This document shows positions 35,051 to 42,946 of a DNA stretch of 64,000 nt, one piece after another (the stretch's first letter is position 1; each line of letters starts with the position of its first letter). Below the pieces are notes generated by a model. The model was given only the letters and a program-made list of their open reading frames with translations, searched no databases and was not told where the DNA came from. Position numbers and translations under genes: made by a program. The stretch spans positions 1,240,001 through 1,304,000 of the forward strand of contig CP019326.1 in the NCBI GenBank assembly GCA_001971685.1. Direction: 5' to 3'. The DNA is from Halomonas sp. 1513. Lineage in GTDB: Bacteria > Pseudomonadota > Gammaproteobacteria > Pseudomonadales > Halomonadaceae.

Positions 35051-36402
35051 GCGAGGATGTCATCTTCTCGCCGCTGGCGTGGCGCAACCTGCAGGTCAAG
35101 AACCGCCTGTTCCGCTCGAACATTTCCGGGCGATTCGACAACGAGGACGGCAGCCTGACCCAGACCCGCATCAACTGGGAGTGCCAGTTTGCCCGGGGCG
35201 GCGTCGGCGCGATCGTCTCCTCCTTCGTGCCGGTGCAGATGGAGGGGCGCATCATCGCCGGCTATGCCACCATCCATCGCGACGACTTCATCCCACTATG
35301 GCAGCGCCTCGGCGAGGCGGTGCACCGCTTCGACTGCAAGTACATCCTGCAGCTCAGCCACTCCGGCCGACAGATGGATCTCCCCGGGGTCCACAATCAG
35401 CATCGCCGGTCGCTCAGCTCCACCGACCACCAGGAGTCTCTGCACGGCTTCCTGTGCCGGGCGATGAGCGAGCATGAGATCGAGCGCACCGTCCAGGCCT
35501 TCGCCGACGGGGCCTGGCGGGCCCGGGAGGCCGGGCTCGACGGGGTGGAGCTGCATGCCGCCAACGGCTACCTGTTCACCCAGTTCCTGAGTTCCGCCAT
35601 CAATGACCGACGCGACCGCTACGGCGGCTCGCTGGCCAACCGCGCACGCTTCCTGCTGGAGGTGATCCGCGCCATTCGCGAGCGGGTGGGGCCGGACTTC
35701 CACCTGCAGGTCAAGATCAGCGCCGTGGACCACAACGACATCCTGCCCTGGGAGCGTAAGGGCAATACCCTGGCGGAGAGCCTGCAGGTGTGTCGCTGGG
35801 TCGAGACGGCGGGGGCCGACGCCCTTCACGTGTCGGTGGGCAGCCTGTTCCCCCACCCCCTGAACCCGCCGGGGGACTTCGCCTTCGACACCATCGCCAG
35901 CACCTACGACGCCATGCTCTCCGCTGGCACCAACACCTTCCGCAACTACCTGCTGTTTCGCTATTCATCGTTGCGCTGGATCTTTCGCTGGCTGTGGTCG
36001 CGTCACCAGCGCGGCCATGCCGTAGAAGGGGTGAGTCTCGATGAGGCCCGCGCGGTACGCCAGGCGGTGGACATTCCGGTGATCAGCACCGGCGGCTATC
36101 AGCGCGCCTCACTGGTGCGCGAGGCCATCGCCAGCGGGGCCTGTGACGCGGTCTCCAGCGCCCGCGCGCTGATCGCCAACCCCGATCTGCCCAAGCAGTG
36201 GCAGGTCGGGCAGGACGAACCGGCACGCCCTTGCACCTTCTGCAACAAGTGTTTGCTCAACGCGCCCAAGAACCCGCTGGGCTGCTACGAACTGTCGCGC
36301 TTCGACGGCGACCATGAGCGCATGATCGCGACCCTGATGAGCATCTACGACACCCGCCCCGAGCTGCGCCTGCCCTCGGTGCCGCCAGCGCAGAATCCGT
36401 GA
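35047..36402 (+). CDS. NADH:flavin oxidoreductase, Old Yellow Enzyme family
   Basis: Predicted FMN ene-reductase (TIM barrel). Visible features: opening FSPLAWRNLQVKNRLFRS, the active-site HAANGYLFTQFLSSAINDRR followed by DRYGGSLANR (YGGS signature), and FMN phosphate-binding VISTGGYQ. Cysteines in CTFCNKC with a later GCYE resemble the 4Fe-4S site of 2,4-dienoyl-CoA reductases, but the C-terminal NADPH domain of those enzymes is missing, as the protein is only 451 aa. OYE enzymes reduce activated C=C bonds, for example 12-oxophytodienoate in plant oxylipin synthesis. Its place after the dioxygenase suggests it reduces unsaturated oxidation products. Substrate unproven. Confidence 0.88.
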   Translation: MSEDVIFSPLAWRNLQVKNRLFRSNISGRFDNEDGSLTQTRINWECQFARGGVGAIVSSFVPVQMEGRIIAGYATIHRDDFIPLWQRLGEAVHRFDCKYILQLSHSGRQMDLPGVHNQHRRSLSSTDHQESLHGFLCRAMSEHEIERTVQAFADGAWRAREAGLDGVELHAANGYLFTQFLSSAINDRRDRYGGSLANRARFLLEVIRAIRERVGPDFHLQVKISAVDHNDILPWERKGNTLAESLQVCRWVETAGADALHVSVGSLFPHPLNPPGDFAFDTIASTYDAMLSAGTNTFRNYLLFRYSSLRWIFRWLWSRHQRGHAVEGVSLDEARAVRQAVDIPVISTGGYQRASLVREAIASGACDAVSSARALIANPDLPKQWQVGQDEPARPCTFCNKCLLNAPKNPLGCYELSRFDGDHERMIATLMSIYDTRPELRLPSVPPAQNP

Positions 36403-36409
36403 GGCTGCC

Positions 36410-37960
36410 ATGAGATCACAGGAGCCACCCGTCACCGCCGTACAACAGGAGGCCCGCCGCCGGCGCTGGCGGCGTCTGCCGCTGAGCCTGCTCGCCCTGG
36501 CCGTGGTGTTGGCCGGCCTGTTGGCCCTGGCGATCGGCGTGCCGACCCTGTGGCGCTATAGCGGCGAGTCGGTGCGTCACTACGCCGACCCGGAGACCCA
36601 CTTCCTGCATGGCTCCATCGGCAGCGAGGTCAGCGGCCTCCCGGTGCGACTGTGGCGGGTACTGCCGGACCTGTTCCCGGACGCCTTCGACGACCAGCAC
36701 TATGAGGCGTTCGGCTTCCTCTACGCGGCGGGCGATGAGGCCAGCCGTGGGGACCTGCCCATCGGCCTCGGGGCCCGCGAGGTGCGCGGGGTGGAGATCG
36801 CCTGGTTCAACTGTGCGCTGTGCCACGTGGGGACGGTCCGCGAGTCGCCGGATGCCGCGCCGCGACAGATCGCCGGCATGCCGTCCAACAACCTGGACCT
36901 CTACGCCTTCATCGGCTTTTTGCTGGAGATCGCCGATGACCCGCGGCTGGCGCCGGACAGCGTGCTGGCGGCCATGGACGAGCAGGGGCAGTCGCTGGGC
37001 ATGATCGAGCGGCAGGTATGGCGCTATGCGGTCTTGCCCCAGGTGCGCGAGGGGCTGCTGGAGACCCGCGCTACGCTCGCGCCGCTGCTGGCCGAGCAGC
37101 CGCCATGGGGGCCAGGGCGCGTGGATACCTTCAACCCCTACAAGCTGCTGCAGTTCGGCATGAGCGCGGCAGACTTGGATGCGTCGGAGCGGATCGGCAC
37201 CAGCGACTTCCCGGCCATCTTCCACCAGCGCCCCCGGCAGGGCATGGATCTGCACTGGGATGGCAATAACGCCTCGCTGCAGGAGCGCAACCTGAGCGCC
37301 GCCATCGGCGCCGGGGTGACCGAGGAGAGCGTCGACCACGTCGGCATCGAGCGAGTGGCCGACTGGCTGCTGGACCTCGAGCCGCCGCCTAGCCCCTATC
37401 GCCCCGATCCCGACGCGGTGGCCGCCGGCAAGCCGCTCTACATGCGCCACTGCGCCGACTGCCACGGCTACCAGCAGGGCGAGCGCTACGTCTTCGAGGG
37501 CGAGCGCCTCGGCCAGGTGCTGCCCAACGATCTGCTCGGCGGCGATCCGGCCCGGCTCGACAGCTACACCGAGACCCTGCAGCGCTATCAGCTGACCCTG
37601 TTCGAGGACGACGAGCGCTACCGCTTCCGGCACTTCCGTAAGACCGACGGCTACGCCAACCTGCCCCTCGACGGACTCTGGCTGCGCGCGCCCTACCTGC
37701 ACAACGGCGCCGTGCCGACCCTGTACGACCTGCTGCTGCCGCCGGCAGATCGTCCGCAGGCCTTCGTGCGTGGGCTGGACGTGCTGGATGAGGAGAAGGG
37801 CGGTTTCGTGGCGCCGGACTGCACGCCCGGCGAGCCCCTGGCGGAAGGCTTCTGCTTCGATACCAGCCAGCCCGGCAACGGCCGCCAGGGGCATGATTAC
37901 GGCAGCGAGCTGACGACGCAGGAGCGCTCGGATCTGCTCGATTACCTACTGACCTTTTGA
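36410..37960 (+). CDS. Membrane-anchored di-heme cytochrome c (RoxA/CcpA-like), copy 2
   Basis: Paralog of the minus-strand cytochrome at 30.2-31.7 kb. One N-terminal helix (LPLSLLALAVVLAGLLALAI) after a basic stretch anchors it with the hemes in the periplasm. Heme sites are CALCH (residues 135-139) and CADCH (348-352), with WGPGRVDTFNPYK and DLHWDGNNASL between and LRAPYLHNGAVPTLYDLL after. It is 516 aa against 489 in copy 1. It starts seven bases after the OYE stop, so it belongs to the dioxygenase operon. It might carry electrons from, or act as peroxidase on, the products of the pathway; which one cannot be told from sequence. Confidence 0.85.
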   Translation: MRSQEPPVTAVQQEARRRRWRRLPLSLLALAVVLAGLLALAIGVPTLWRYSGESVRHYADPETHFLHGSIGSEVSGLPVRLWRVLPDLFPDAFDDQHYEAFGFLYAAGDEASRGDLPIGLGAREVRGVEIAWFNCALCHVGTVRESPDAAPRQIAGMPSNNLDLYAFIGFLLEIADDPRLAPDSVLAAMDEQGQSLGMIERQVWRYAVLPQVREGLLETRATLAPLLAEQPPWGPGRVDTFNPYKLLQFGMSAADLDASERIGTSDFPAIFHQRPRQGMDLHWDGNNASLQERNLSAAIGAGVTEESVDHVGIERVADWLLDLEPPPSPYRPDPDAVAAGKPLYMRHCADCHGYQQGERYVFEGERLGQVLPNDLLGGDPARLDSYTETLQRYQLTLFEDDERYRFRHFRKTDGYANLPLDGLWLRAPYLHNGAVPTLYDLLLPPADRPQAFVRGLDVLDEEKGGFVAPDCTPGEPLAEGFCFDTSQPGNGRQGHDYGSELTTQERSDLLDYLLTF

Positions 37961-37984
37961 GACTACCGGCCCGGGAGCACTGAT

Positions 37985-38377
37985 ATGCAGACCTCAAACG
38001 ATGTGTTCGCGACCTATCGGCGGGTGATGCAGGTGGGGATCGCCCTCAATGTGCTGCTGGGCCTGTGGCTGTGGCTCTGGCCGGTCAGCCTGCTGGGGGT
38101 GATGGGCGCCGACCTGCCGTACCCGCTGACCTGGGTGCGCTACGCCGGCCTGGCCATGATCGTGGTTGGACTGCTCTACCTGCCGGCCGCCCTGGAACCG
38201 CTGCATAATCGACTGGTGGCGCTGCTGTCGATCCTGTTTCGTGGCCTTTTCGCGCTGTTCTTCCTGTTCGCCACCGGCCTTCTATGGCTGCCGGCGCTGT
38301 TCGAGGCGCTGTTTGCCGTACTCCAGGGCGTGACCTTCTGGCGGGCCTGGCGTGGCGACCTGATGGCCAAGCCCTGA
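37985..38377 (+). CDS. Small polytopic membrane protein, copy 2
   Basis: A 130-aa protein with four hydrophobic segments (VGIALNVLLGLWLWLWPVSL, AGLAMIVVGLLYLPAAL, LLSILFRGLFALFFLFATGL, LFEALFAVLQGVTFW). It is paralogous to the 125-aa protein at 31.7-32.1 kb and, like it, sits next to a di-heme cytochrome c, here 24 bases downstream of it. GGGAG lies eight bases before ATG 37985. It closes the plus-strand dioxygenase operon and converges on greB, 19 bases away. No family name can be given. Confidence 0.8.
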   Translation: MQTSNDVFATYRRVMQVGIALNVLLGLWLWLWPVSLLGVMGADLPYPLTWVRYAGLAMIVVGLLYLPAALEPLHNRLVALLSILFRGLFALFFLFATGLLWLPALFEALFAVLQGVTFWRAWRGDLMAKP

Positions 38378-38396
38378 CGCCACGTCTGCGGCACTA

Positions 38397-38942
38397 TCAG
38401 GACTTGGCGCTGGGGTCGCGGTAGCCGATGTCGGTGATGATATAGGTCGTCTCGCCGCCCGGCGCGGCTACCGTGACCTCGTCGTCCAGCGCCTTGCCGA
38501 GCAGTGCCTTGGCCAGCGGTGCATCGACGCTGATCCAGTGCTTGCCGGTGTCGGTTTCGTCGTGGCCGACGATGCGGATGCCGAGCTCCTCGCCGTCGTC
38601 GTCCTCGAGGGTAACGAAGGCGCCGAAGTAGACCCGGCCGGTATCGGCGGGTAGCCGGTCCACCACCTGCAGTTCGTCGAGGCGCTTGCCGAGGTAGCGG
38701 ATGCGCGCAATGACGCGGTTGAGCTCCTTCTTGTTGTAGGTGTAGTCGGCGTTCTCGCTGCGGTCGCCGAGTGCCGCCGCCTCGCCGACCTTGGTCGAGA
38801 GCTGCGGCCGCTTGACCCGCGACAGGTGCTCATGGATGCCCTTCAGCCGGGCGAAGCCTTCGGCGGTGATCAGGTTGCTCTTGGGTTCCTGGCGCGGATC
38901 CTTGGCGGGATCGCGCCAGCGGGTCATGTTGCGGCCTTTCAT
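38397..38942 (-). CDS. greB: Transcription elongation factor GreB
   Basis: Binds the RNA polymerase secondary channel and stimulates cleavage of backtracked RNA. The N-terminal coiled coil has the acidic tip GDRSENADYTYNKKELNRV, with the DxxE-type residues that hold the catalytic Mg, and the C-terminal FKBP-like domain contains RVYFGAFVTLEDDDGEELGIRIVG and DAPLAKALLGKALDDEV. The segment YTYNKKELNRVIARIRYLGKRL is typical of GreB rather than GreA. It is 181 aa including about 20 extra N-terminal residues. AGGAGGAG precedes ATG 38942. Monocistronic, convergent with the membrane-protein gene. Confidence 0.93.
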   Translation of the reverse strand: MKGRNMTRWRDPAKDPRQEPKSNLITAEGFARLKGIHEHLSRVKRPQLSTKVGEAAALGDRSENADYTYNKKELNRVIARIRYLGKRLDELQVVDRLPADTGRVYFGAFVTLEDDDGEELGIRIVGHDETDTGKHWISVDAPLAKALLGKALDDEVTVAAPGGETTYIITDIGYRDPSAKS

Positions 38943-39129
38943 CGGCTCTCCTCCTGCGGCTTGTCGCTACCATACGCAAGGTGGGGAAAACGGCAAAGTC
39001 GACGGCAGTCCTTGAATGGCTGGGCAGTCAGGCGGATATGCGACGGAAGTCTGCCTAGGCGTTAATTCAAACGTTCGTTACATTGCTTGGGTGACCCAGT
39101 TCAATAACAACGTGCAAGGAGTATTCGCC

Positions 39130-39771
39130 ATGATCCGTCGTTCTCCGTGGTGGGCCGCCGCTGCGCTGGCGGGCCTGATGGCCCTGTCGAGCGGGCCGCT
39201 GCTGGGCTATCAGAGCGAGGTCGAGTCGCTCAAGAGCGAGTGGGAGAGTGCCACCACCGAACTGCGCGGCAGCGAGCGTCGTGATGCGCTGTCGCGGCTT
39301 GCCGACCAGGCCGAGGCGCTGGCCGCTCGTCACGCCGACCAAGCTAACGTGCTGGTGTGGCAGGGTATCATCCTGGCCTCCTACGCCCGCGAGCGCAGCG
39401 GGCTCGGCGCGCTGGGCAGTGCGCGGGATGCCCGCGACGCCCTGGAGCGGGCGGTGGAGCTCGACCCGGATGGCAGCAACGGCTCTGCCTACGTGACCCT
39501 GGGCGCGCTCTACGACCGCGCGCCGGGGCGGCCGCTGGGCTTCGGCAACAGCAACACCGCCGAGCAGATGTTCCAGCGCGCGCTGGAAATCCGACCCGAC
39601 GGCATCGACGTCAACTACTACTATGCCGCCTTCCTGCACGAGGAGGGGCGCCTCGACGAGGCCCGCGAGCACGCCCAGCGTGCCGTGGAGGGCGAGGCGC
39701 GGCCCGACCGCGAGGCCTCCGATGAGGCGCTTAGAATCGAGGCCAGGACGCTGCTGTCGCGACTGACTTGA
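39130..39771 (+). CDS. TPR-repeat periplasmic protein
   Basis: Predicted secreted or periplasmic 213-aa protein. ATG 39130 follows AAGGAG and gives a typical signal peptide ([20 protein letters not shown], cleaved near LLGYQS); the frame from 39016 is too long. The mature part contains TPR-like helices, e.g. ANVLVWQGIILASYARERSG and AEQMFQRALEIRPDGIDVNYY with AAFLHEEGRLDEAREHAQRA, and a segment DRAPGRPLGFGNSNTAEQMF that is characteristic of a bacterial TPR protein group often seen near redox or metal functions. Role unknown; protein-protein interaction is the safe guess. It sits alone between greB and nudF. Confidence 0.75.
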   Translation: MIRRSPWWAAAALAGLMALSSGPLLGYQSEVESLKSEWESATTELRGSERRDALSRLADQAEALAARHADQANVLVWQGIILASYARERSGLGALGSARDARDALERAVELDPDGSNGSAYVTLGALYDRAPGRPLGFGNSNTAEQMFQRALEIRPDGIDVNYYYAAFLHEEGRLDEAREHAQRAVEGEARPDREASDEALRIEARTLLSRLT

Positions 39772-39849
39772 CAAGCGGCAGCGCCACGGGCGGTTGGCAG
39801 CGGGGGGCGAGGTCGTGATAATGGCTCATTCACTCGAGCCGGAGCCACG

Positions 39850-40506
39850 ATGCCTGATTCGCCCGCAGCGCCACACGGCCACGCCGCACCCAGCGTCGAT
39901 ACGCCGCGTTTCCACGCCGACGACGTCGAGCGCCAGCACGACGAGTGCCTGTTCCAGGGCTTCTTTCGCCTGGAGCGGCGCACCCTGCGCCACCGCCTGT
40001 TCCAGGGCGGTTGGAGCGCGCCGGTGGTGCGCGAAGTGCATGTGCGCCGCGACGCGGTGGGAGTGTTGCTCTACGACGCTAGCTGCGATGCGGTGGTACT
40101 GGTCGAGCAGATCCGCGCCGGCGCCCTGGATGACCCGCTGAGCCCCTGGAAACTCGAGCCGGTGGCCGGCCTGATCGAGACCGGCGAGGACCCCGCCGAG
40201 GTGGCGCGGCGCGAGGCCATCGAGGAGGCCGGCTGCGAGATCGACGAGCTGATCGAGCTGCACACCTACTACCCCAGCCCCGGTGCCTGCAGCGAGCGGG
40301 TCACGCTATACTGCGGACTGGTCGACAGTCGCGGGGTGGGCGGCGTCCATGGCCTGGATGAAGAGCACGAGGATATTCAGGTCCACGTGCTGCCGTTTCT
40401 CAAGGCTTGGGAACTCCTCGAGGCCGGCCGACTCGACAATGCCATGTGCCTGATTGCCTTCCACTGGTTGGCGCGCGAGCGGGCCTCACTGCGTGCAAGG
40501 AGGTAA
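39850..40506 (+). CDS. nudF: ADP-ribose pyrophosphatase
   Basis: Nudix hydrolase that splits ADP-ribose to AMP and ribose 5-phosphate. The Nudix box is complete: GLIETGEDPAEVARREAIEE followed by AGCE (GX5EX7REUXEEXGU). The preceding WKLEPVAG and following YPSPGACSERVTLYCG are typical of NudF. 218 aa, near the 209 of E. coli. It heads nudF-yqiB-cpdA, the same order as in enterics, with only four bases to the next start. An in-frame upstream start is not visible. Confidence 0.92.
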   Translation: MPDSPAAPHGHAAPSVDTPRFHADDVERQHDECLFQGFFRLERRTLRHRLFQGGWSAPVVREVHVRRDAVGVLLYDASCDAVVLVEQIRAGALDDPLSPWKLEPVAGLIETGEDPAEVARREAIEEAGCEIDELIELHTYYPSPGACSERVTLYCGLVDSRGVGGVHGLDEEHEDIQVHVLPFLKAWELLEAGRLDNAMCLIAFHWLARERASLRARR

Positions 40507-40510
40507 GCCT

Positions 40511-40957
40511 GTGGCCAGAACCGCCTATGTCACCGATCTCAAGACCCTGCAGGGCGAATGCACGGCCAACTATCTGCGTCTGACCCGGCTGCTGGGTGAG
40601 CTGGAGGCTGGCGAGGTGCGCGAAATCGCCCTGCAGGGGCGTGATGCGCGCTTCGGTTCGCTGTGGCTCGAGGTGCTCGAACGCGCCCCCTATACCACCA
40701 TCCTGCGGGTTTCCCAGAGCGGGGTGCTGGACGCCTTCATCGACCCGCCGCGGATGCAGGTGCACCTCTACCACGACGTGCGCATGGCCGAAGTGACCGA
40801 TTTCCAGCGTCAGCGCCATTTTCGCGGTCGCTATCGCTATCCCAATGCGCGCATGCACCAGCCTGACGAGAAGCTGCAGCTCAACCGTTTCCTGGGTGAG
40901 TGGCTGGAACACGGCCTGGCCCACGGGCACTCCCTCGACCTGCCGATCATGCGCTGA
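40511..40957 (+). CDS. yqiB: DUF1249 family protein YqiB
   Basis: Conserved protein of unknown function found between nudF and cpdA in many gammaproteobacteria. The sequence YVTDLKTLQGECTANYLRLTRLL, APYTTILRVSQ, PPRMQVHLYHDVRMAEV and the C-terminal QPDEKLQLNRFLGEWLEHGL are the hallmarks of DUF1249. GTG 40511 is the start: AAGGAGGT ends six bases upstream, and the longer frame from 40454 runs into nudF. 148 aa against 140 in E. coli. Soluble. Its retention between a nucleotide-sugar hydrolase and a cyclic-AMP phosphodiesterase suggests nucleotide metabolism or stress, which is inference. Confidence 0.9.
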   Translation: MARTAYVTDLKTLQGECTANYLRLTRLLGELEAGEVREIALQGRDARFGSLWLEVLERAPYTTILRVSQSGVLDAFIDPPRMQVHLYHDVRMAEVTDFQRQRHFRGRYRYPNARMHQPDEKLQLNRFLGEWLEHGLAHGHSLDLPIMR

Positions 40958-40987
40958 TTCCTCTTCCTACCCAAGGAGCCCTGCCGC

Positions 40988-41728
40988 ATGCGGCTGGTCC
41001 AGATCACCGATTGTCATCTCAACGCCGACCCGCTGGCGCGTTCCCGCGCCGGTTTCCCGCTGCGCCAACTGCAGGCGGTGGTAGAGCACGCGCGGCGCCG
41101 GCGGCCCGATGTCGTGCTGGTCAGCGGCGATGTCAGCCAGGACGGCACGCCGGCGTCCTATCGCCAGGCGCTGGACGTTTTCGCCGCACTCGACTGCCCG
41201 TGGTACTGGCTGCCCGGCAACCATGACCACCTGGCGCACATGGCCGATGCCCGGACGCTCCACGATCGGGTCGATCTCGGCGACTGGCGGCTGCTGCTGC
41301 TGAATACCCAGGTGGCGGGAGAGCCCCACGGCGAGGTGGGCGAGGCTCGCTGCCAGTGGTTAGGCGAGCAGTTGGCCGCGGATCCCCGGCCGACCCTGAT
41401 CGCCATGCATCATCAGCCGCTACCGGTCGGCGCCGAGTGGATGGACGCCATCGGCCTGCAGGACCGCGAGCGCTTCTGGGCCTCACTGGAAGGGCATGCA
41501 CAGGTCAAGGCGGTACTCTGCGGGCATATCCATCAGGCCTTTGCCGGGCGTCGTGAGCTGCCGGAGAATGCCGGCGAGGTAGCGATCTACGGTGCGCCGG
41601 CGACGGCCGACCAGTTCCTGCCCGGTGCCGAGACGTTCAGCATCGATCAGGCCTCGCGTCCCGGCTATCGCGTCGTGGATCTCGCCCCTCATGACCTGAC
41701 GACCTGGGTAGAACGGGTAACGCTCTGA
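40988..41728 (+). CDS. cpdA: 3',5'-cyclic-AMP phosphodiesterase
   Basis: Calcineurin-like metallophosphoesterase that hydrolyses cyclic AMP. All metal-binding motifs are present: ITDCHL (DxH), VSGDVSQDG (GD), LPGNHDH (GNHD), MHHQP and CGHIHQ (GHxH). 246 aa, close to 275 in E. coli. AAGGAG lies nine bases before ATG 40988. It ends the nudF-yqiB-cpdA run; in enterics yqiA and parE come next, but here they are 10 kb further on. Confidence 0.9.
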   Translation: MRLVQITDCHLNADPLARSRAGFPLRQLQAVVEHARRRRPDVVLVSGDVSQDGTPASYRQALDVFAALDCPWYWLPGNHDHLAHMADARTLHDRVDLGDWRLLLLNTQVAGEPHGEVGEARCQWLGEQLAADPRPTLIAMHHQPLPVGAEWMDAIGLQDRERFWASLEGHAQVKAVLCGHIHQAFAGRRELPENAGEVAIYGAPATADQFLPGAETFSIDQASRPGYRVVDLAPHDLTTWVERVTL

Positions 41729-41732
41729 CGCG

Positions 41733-41815
41733 TTATTCCTTTGCGCATTATTCCATTATGCGATAAAAAGATATTTCTTGATTCTTTGACGTTATGGTTG
41801 GCCCCTCGTTACCCT
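41733..41815 (+). promoter_or_regulatory. Candidate cysD control region (TTATTCC repeats and promoter)
   Basis: TTATTCC occurs twice (41733-41739 and 41748-41754), and CGCAT (41744-41748) is mirrored by ATGCG (41758-41762). A possible promoter follows: TTGACG (41786-41791), 18 bases, TACCCT (41810-41815). The weak -10 fits activator dependence. In other gammaproteobacteria sulfate-activation genes are driven by CysB, whose sites contain similar AT-rich half-sites; assignment to CysB is inference. Confidence 0.4.
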
Positions 41816-41869
41816 AGCCGCATCGTGTCGCGTCTGCGATCCAGTGCCTAATGAAGAGGTTGCCAGCTG

Positions 41870-42781
41870 ATGCTGTCCCCCGAACGTCAAACCCACCTCA
41901 AGCAGCTCGAGGCGGAATCGATCCACATCATCCGCGAGGTTGCCGCCGAGTTCCGCCACCCGGTGATGATGTACTCCATCGGCAAGGACTCCTCGGTGAT
42001 GCTGCACCTGGCGCGCAAGGCCTTCTACCCGGGCACGCCGCCGTTCCCCTTGATGCACATCGACACCACCTGGAAATTCAAGGAGATGATCGCCTTCCGT
42101 AACCGCATGGCGGCGGAGGCGGGCATGGAACTGATCGTGCACACCAACGAGGAGGGGCGGGCGGCCAACATCAACCCCTTCGACCACGGCAGCGCCAAGT
42201 ACACCGACGTGATGAAGACCCAGGCGCTCAAGCAGGCGCTGAGTCACCACGGCTTCGATGCCGCCTTCGGCGGCGCGCGCCGCGACGAGGAGGCCAGCCG
42301 CGCCAAGGAGCGGGTCTACTCGTTCCGCGACAAGTACCACCGCTGGGACCCCAAGAACCAGCGTCCCGAGCTGTGGAGCATCTACAACGCCAAGGTCAAC
42401 AAGGGCGAATCGATCCGCGTCTTCCCGCTCTCCAACTGGACCGAGCTGGACATCTGGCAGTACATCTACCTCGAGCAGATCCCCATCGTGCCGCTCTACT
42501 ACGCCGCGCCGCGGCCGATCGTTACGCGCGACGGCATGCAGATCATGGTCGACGACGAGCGCCTGCCGCTGGAGGAAGGCGAGGTCCCCGAGGAGAAGTG
42601 GGTGCGCTTTCGCACCCTGGGCTGCTACCCGCTCACCGGCGCGGTGGAGTCCAAGGCCGCGACCCTGCCCGAGATCATCCAGGAGATGCTGCTGACCAAG
42701 ACCAGCGAGCGCAGCGGCCGCGCCATCGACCACGACCAGGCCGGCTCCATGGAAAAGAAGAAGCGCGAGGGATATTTCTAG
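41870..42781 (+). CDS. cysD: Sulfate adenylyltransferase subunit 2
   Basis: Small catalytic subunit of ATP sulfurylase, forming APS from sulfate and ATP together with the GTPase CysN. The PP-loop is [20 protein letters not shown]; other hallmarks are [44 protein letters not shown] and the end EKKKREGYF. 303 aa, the normal length. GAAGAGG precedes ATG 41870. Probably cotranscribed with cysN across a 165-base gap. Confidence 0.96.
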   Translation: MLSPERQTHLKQLEAESIHIIREVAAEFRHPVMMYSIGKDSSVMLHLARKAFYPGTPPFPLMHIDTTWKFKEMIAFRNRMAAEAGMELIVHTNEEGRAANINPFDHGSAKYTDVMKTQALKQALSHHGFDAAFGGARRDEEASRAKERVYSFRDKYHRWDPKNQRPELWSIYNAKVNKGESIRVFPLSNWTELDIWQYIYLEQIPIVPLYYAAPRPIVTRDGMQIMVDDERLPLEEGEVPEEKWVRFRTLGCYPLTGAVESKAATLPEIIQEMLLTKTSERSGRAIDHDQAGSMEKKKREGYF

Positions 42782-42946
42782 CCGCAGGCGAAAACTCGCT
42801 GTGCTCGGCCATACGGCGTTAAACATCGACTTAATATGCTCATTTACTAAAGTAAACTCCGCTATTTCGTCGCTGTTTGCCTTGTCTGGCCATCGCTCGC
42901 TGACTTTTCGCTCAGCGTCTGACCAAAGCTTATCGGGATCTCACAC

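Noticed and set aside
42850-42857. TAAAGTAA upstream of cysN as a third sigma-28 promoter
   Set aside because: The expected GCCGATAA is absent at the 11-base distance; only a chance -35 match.
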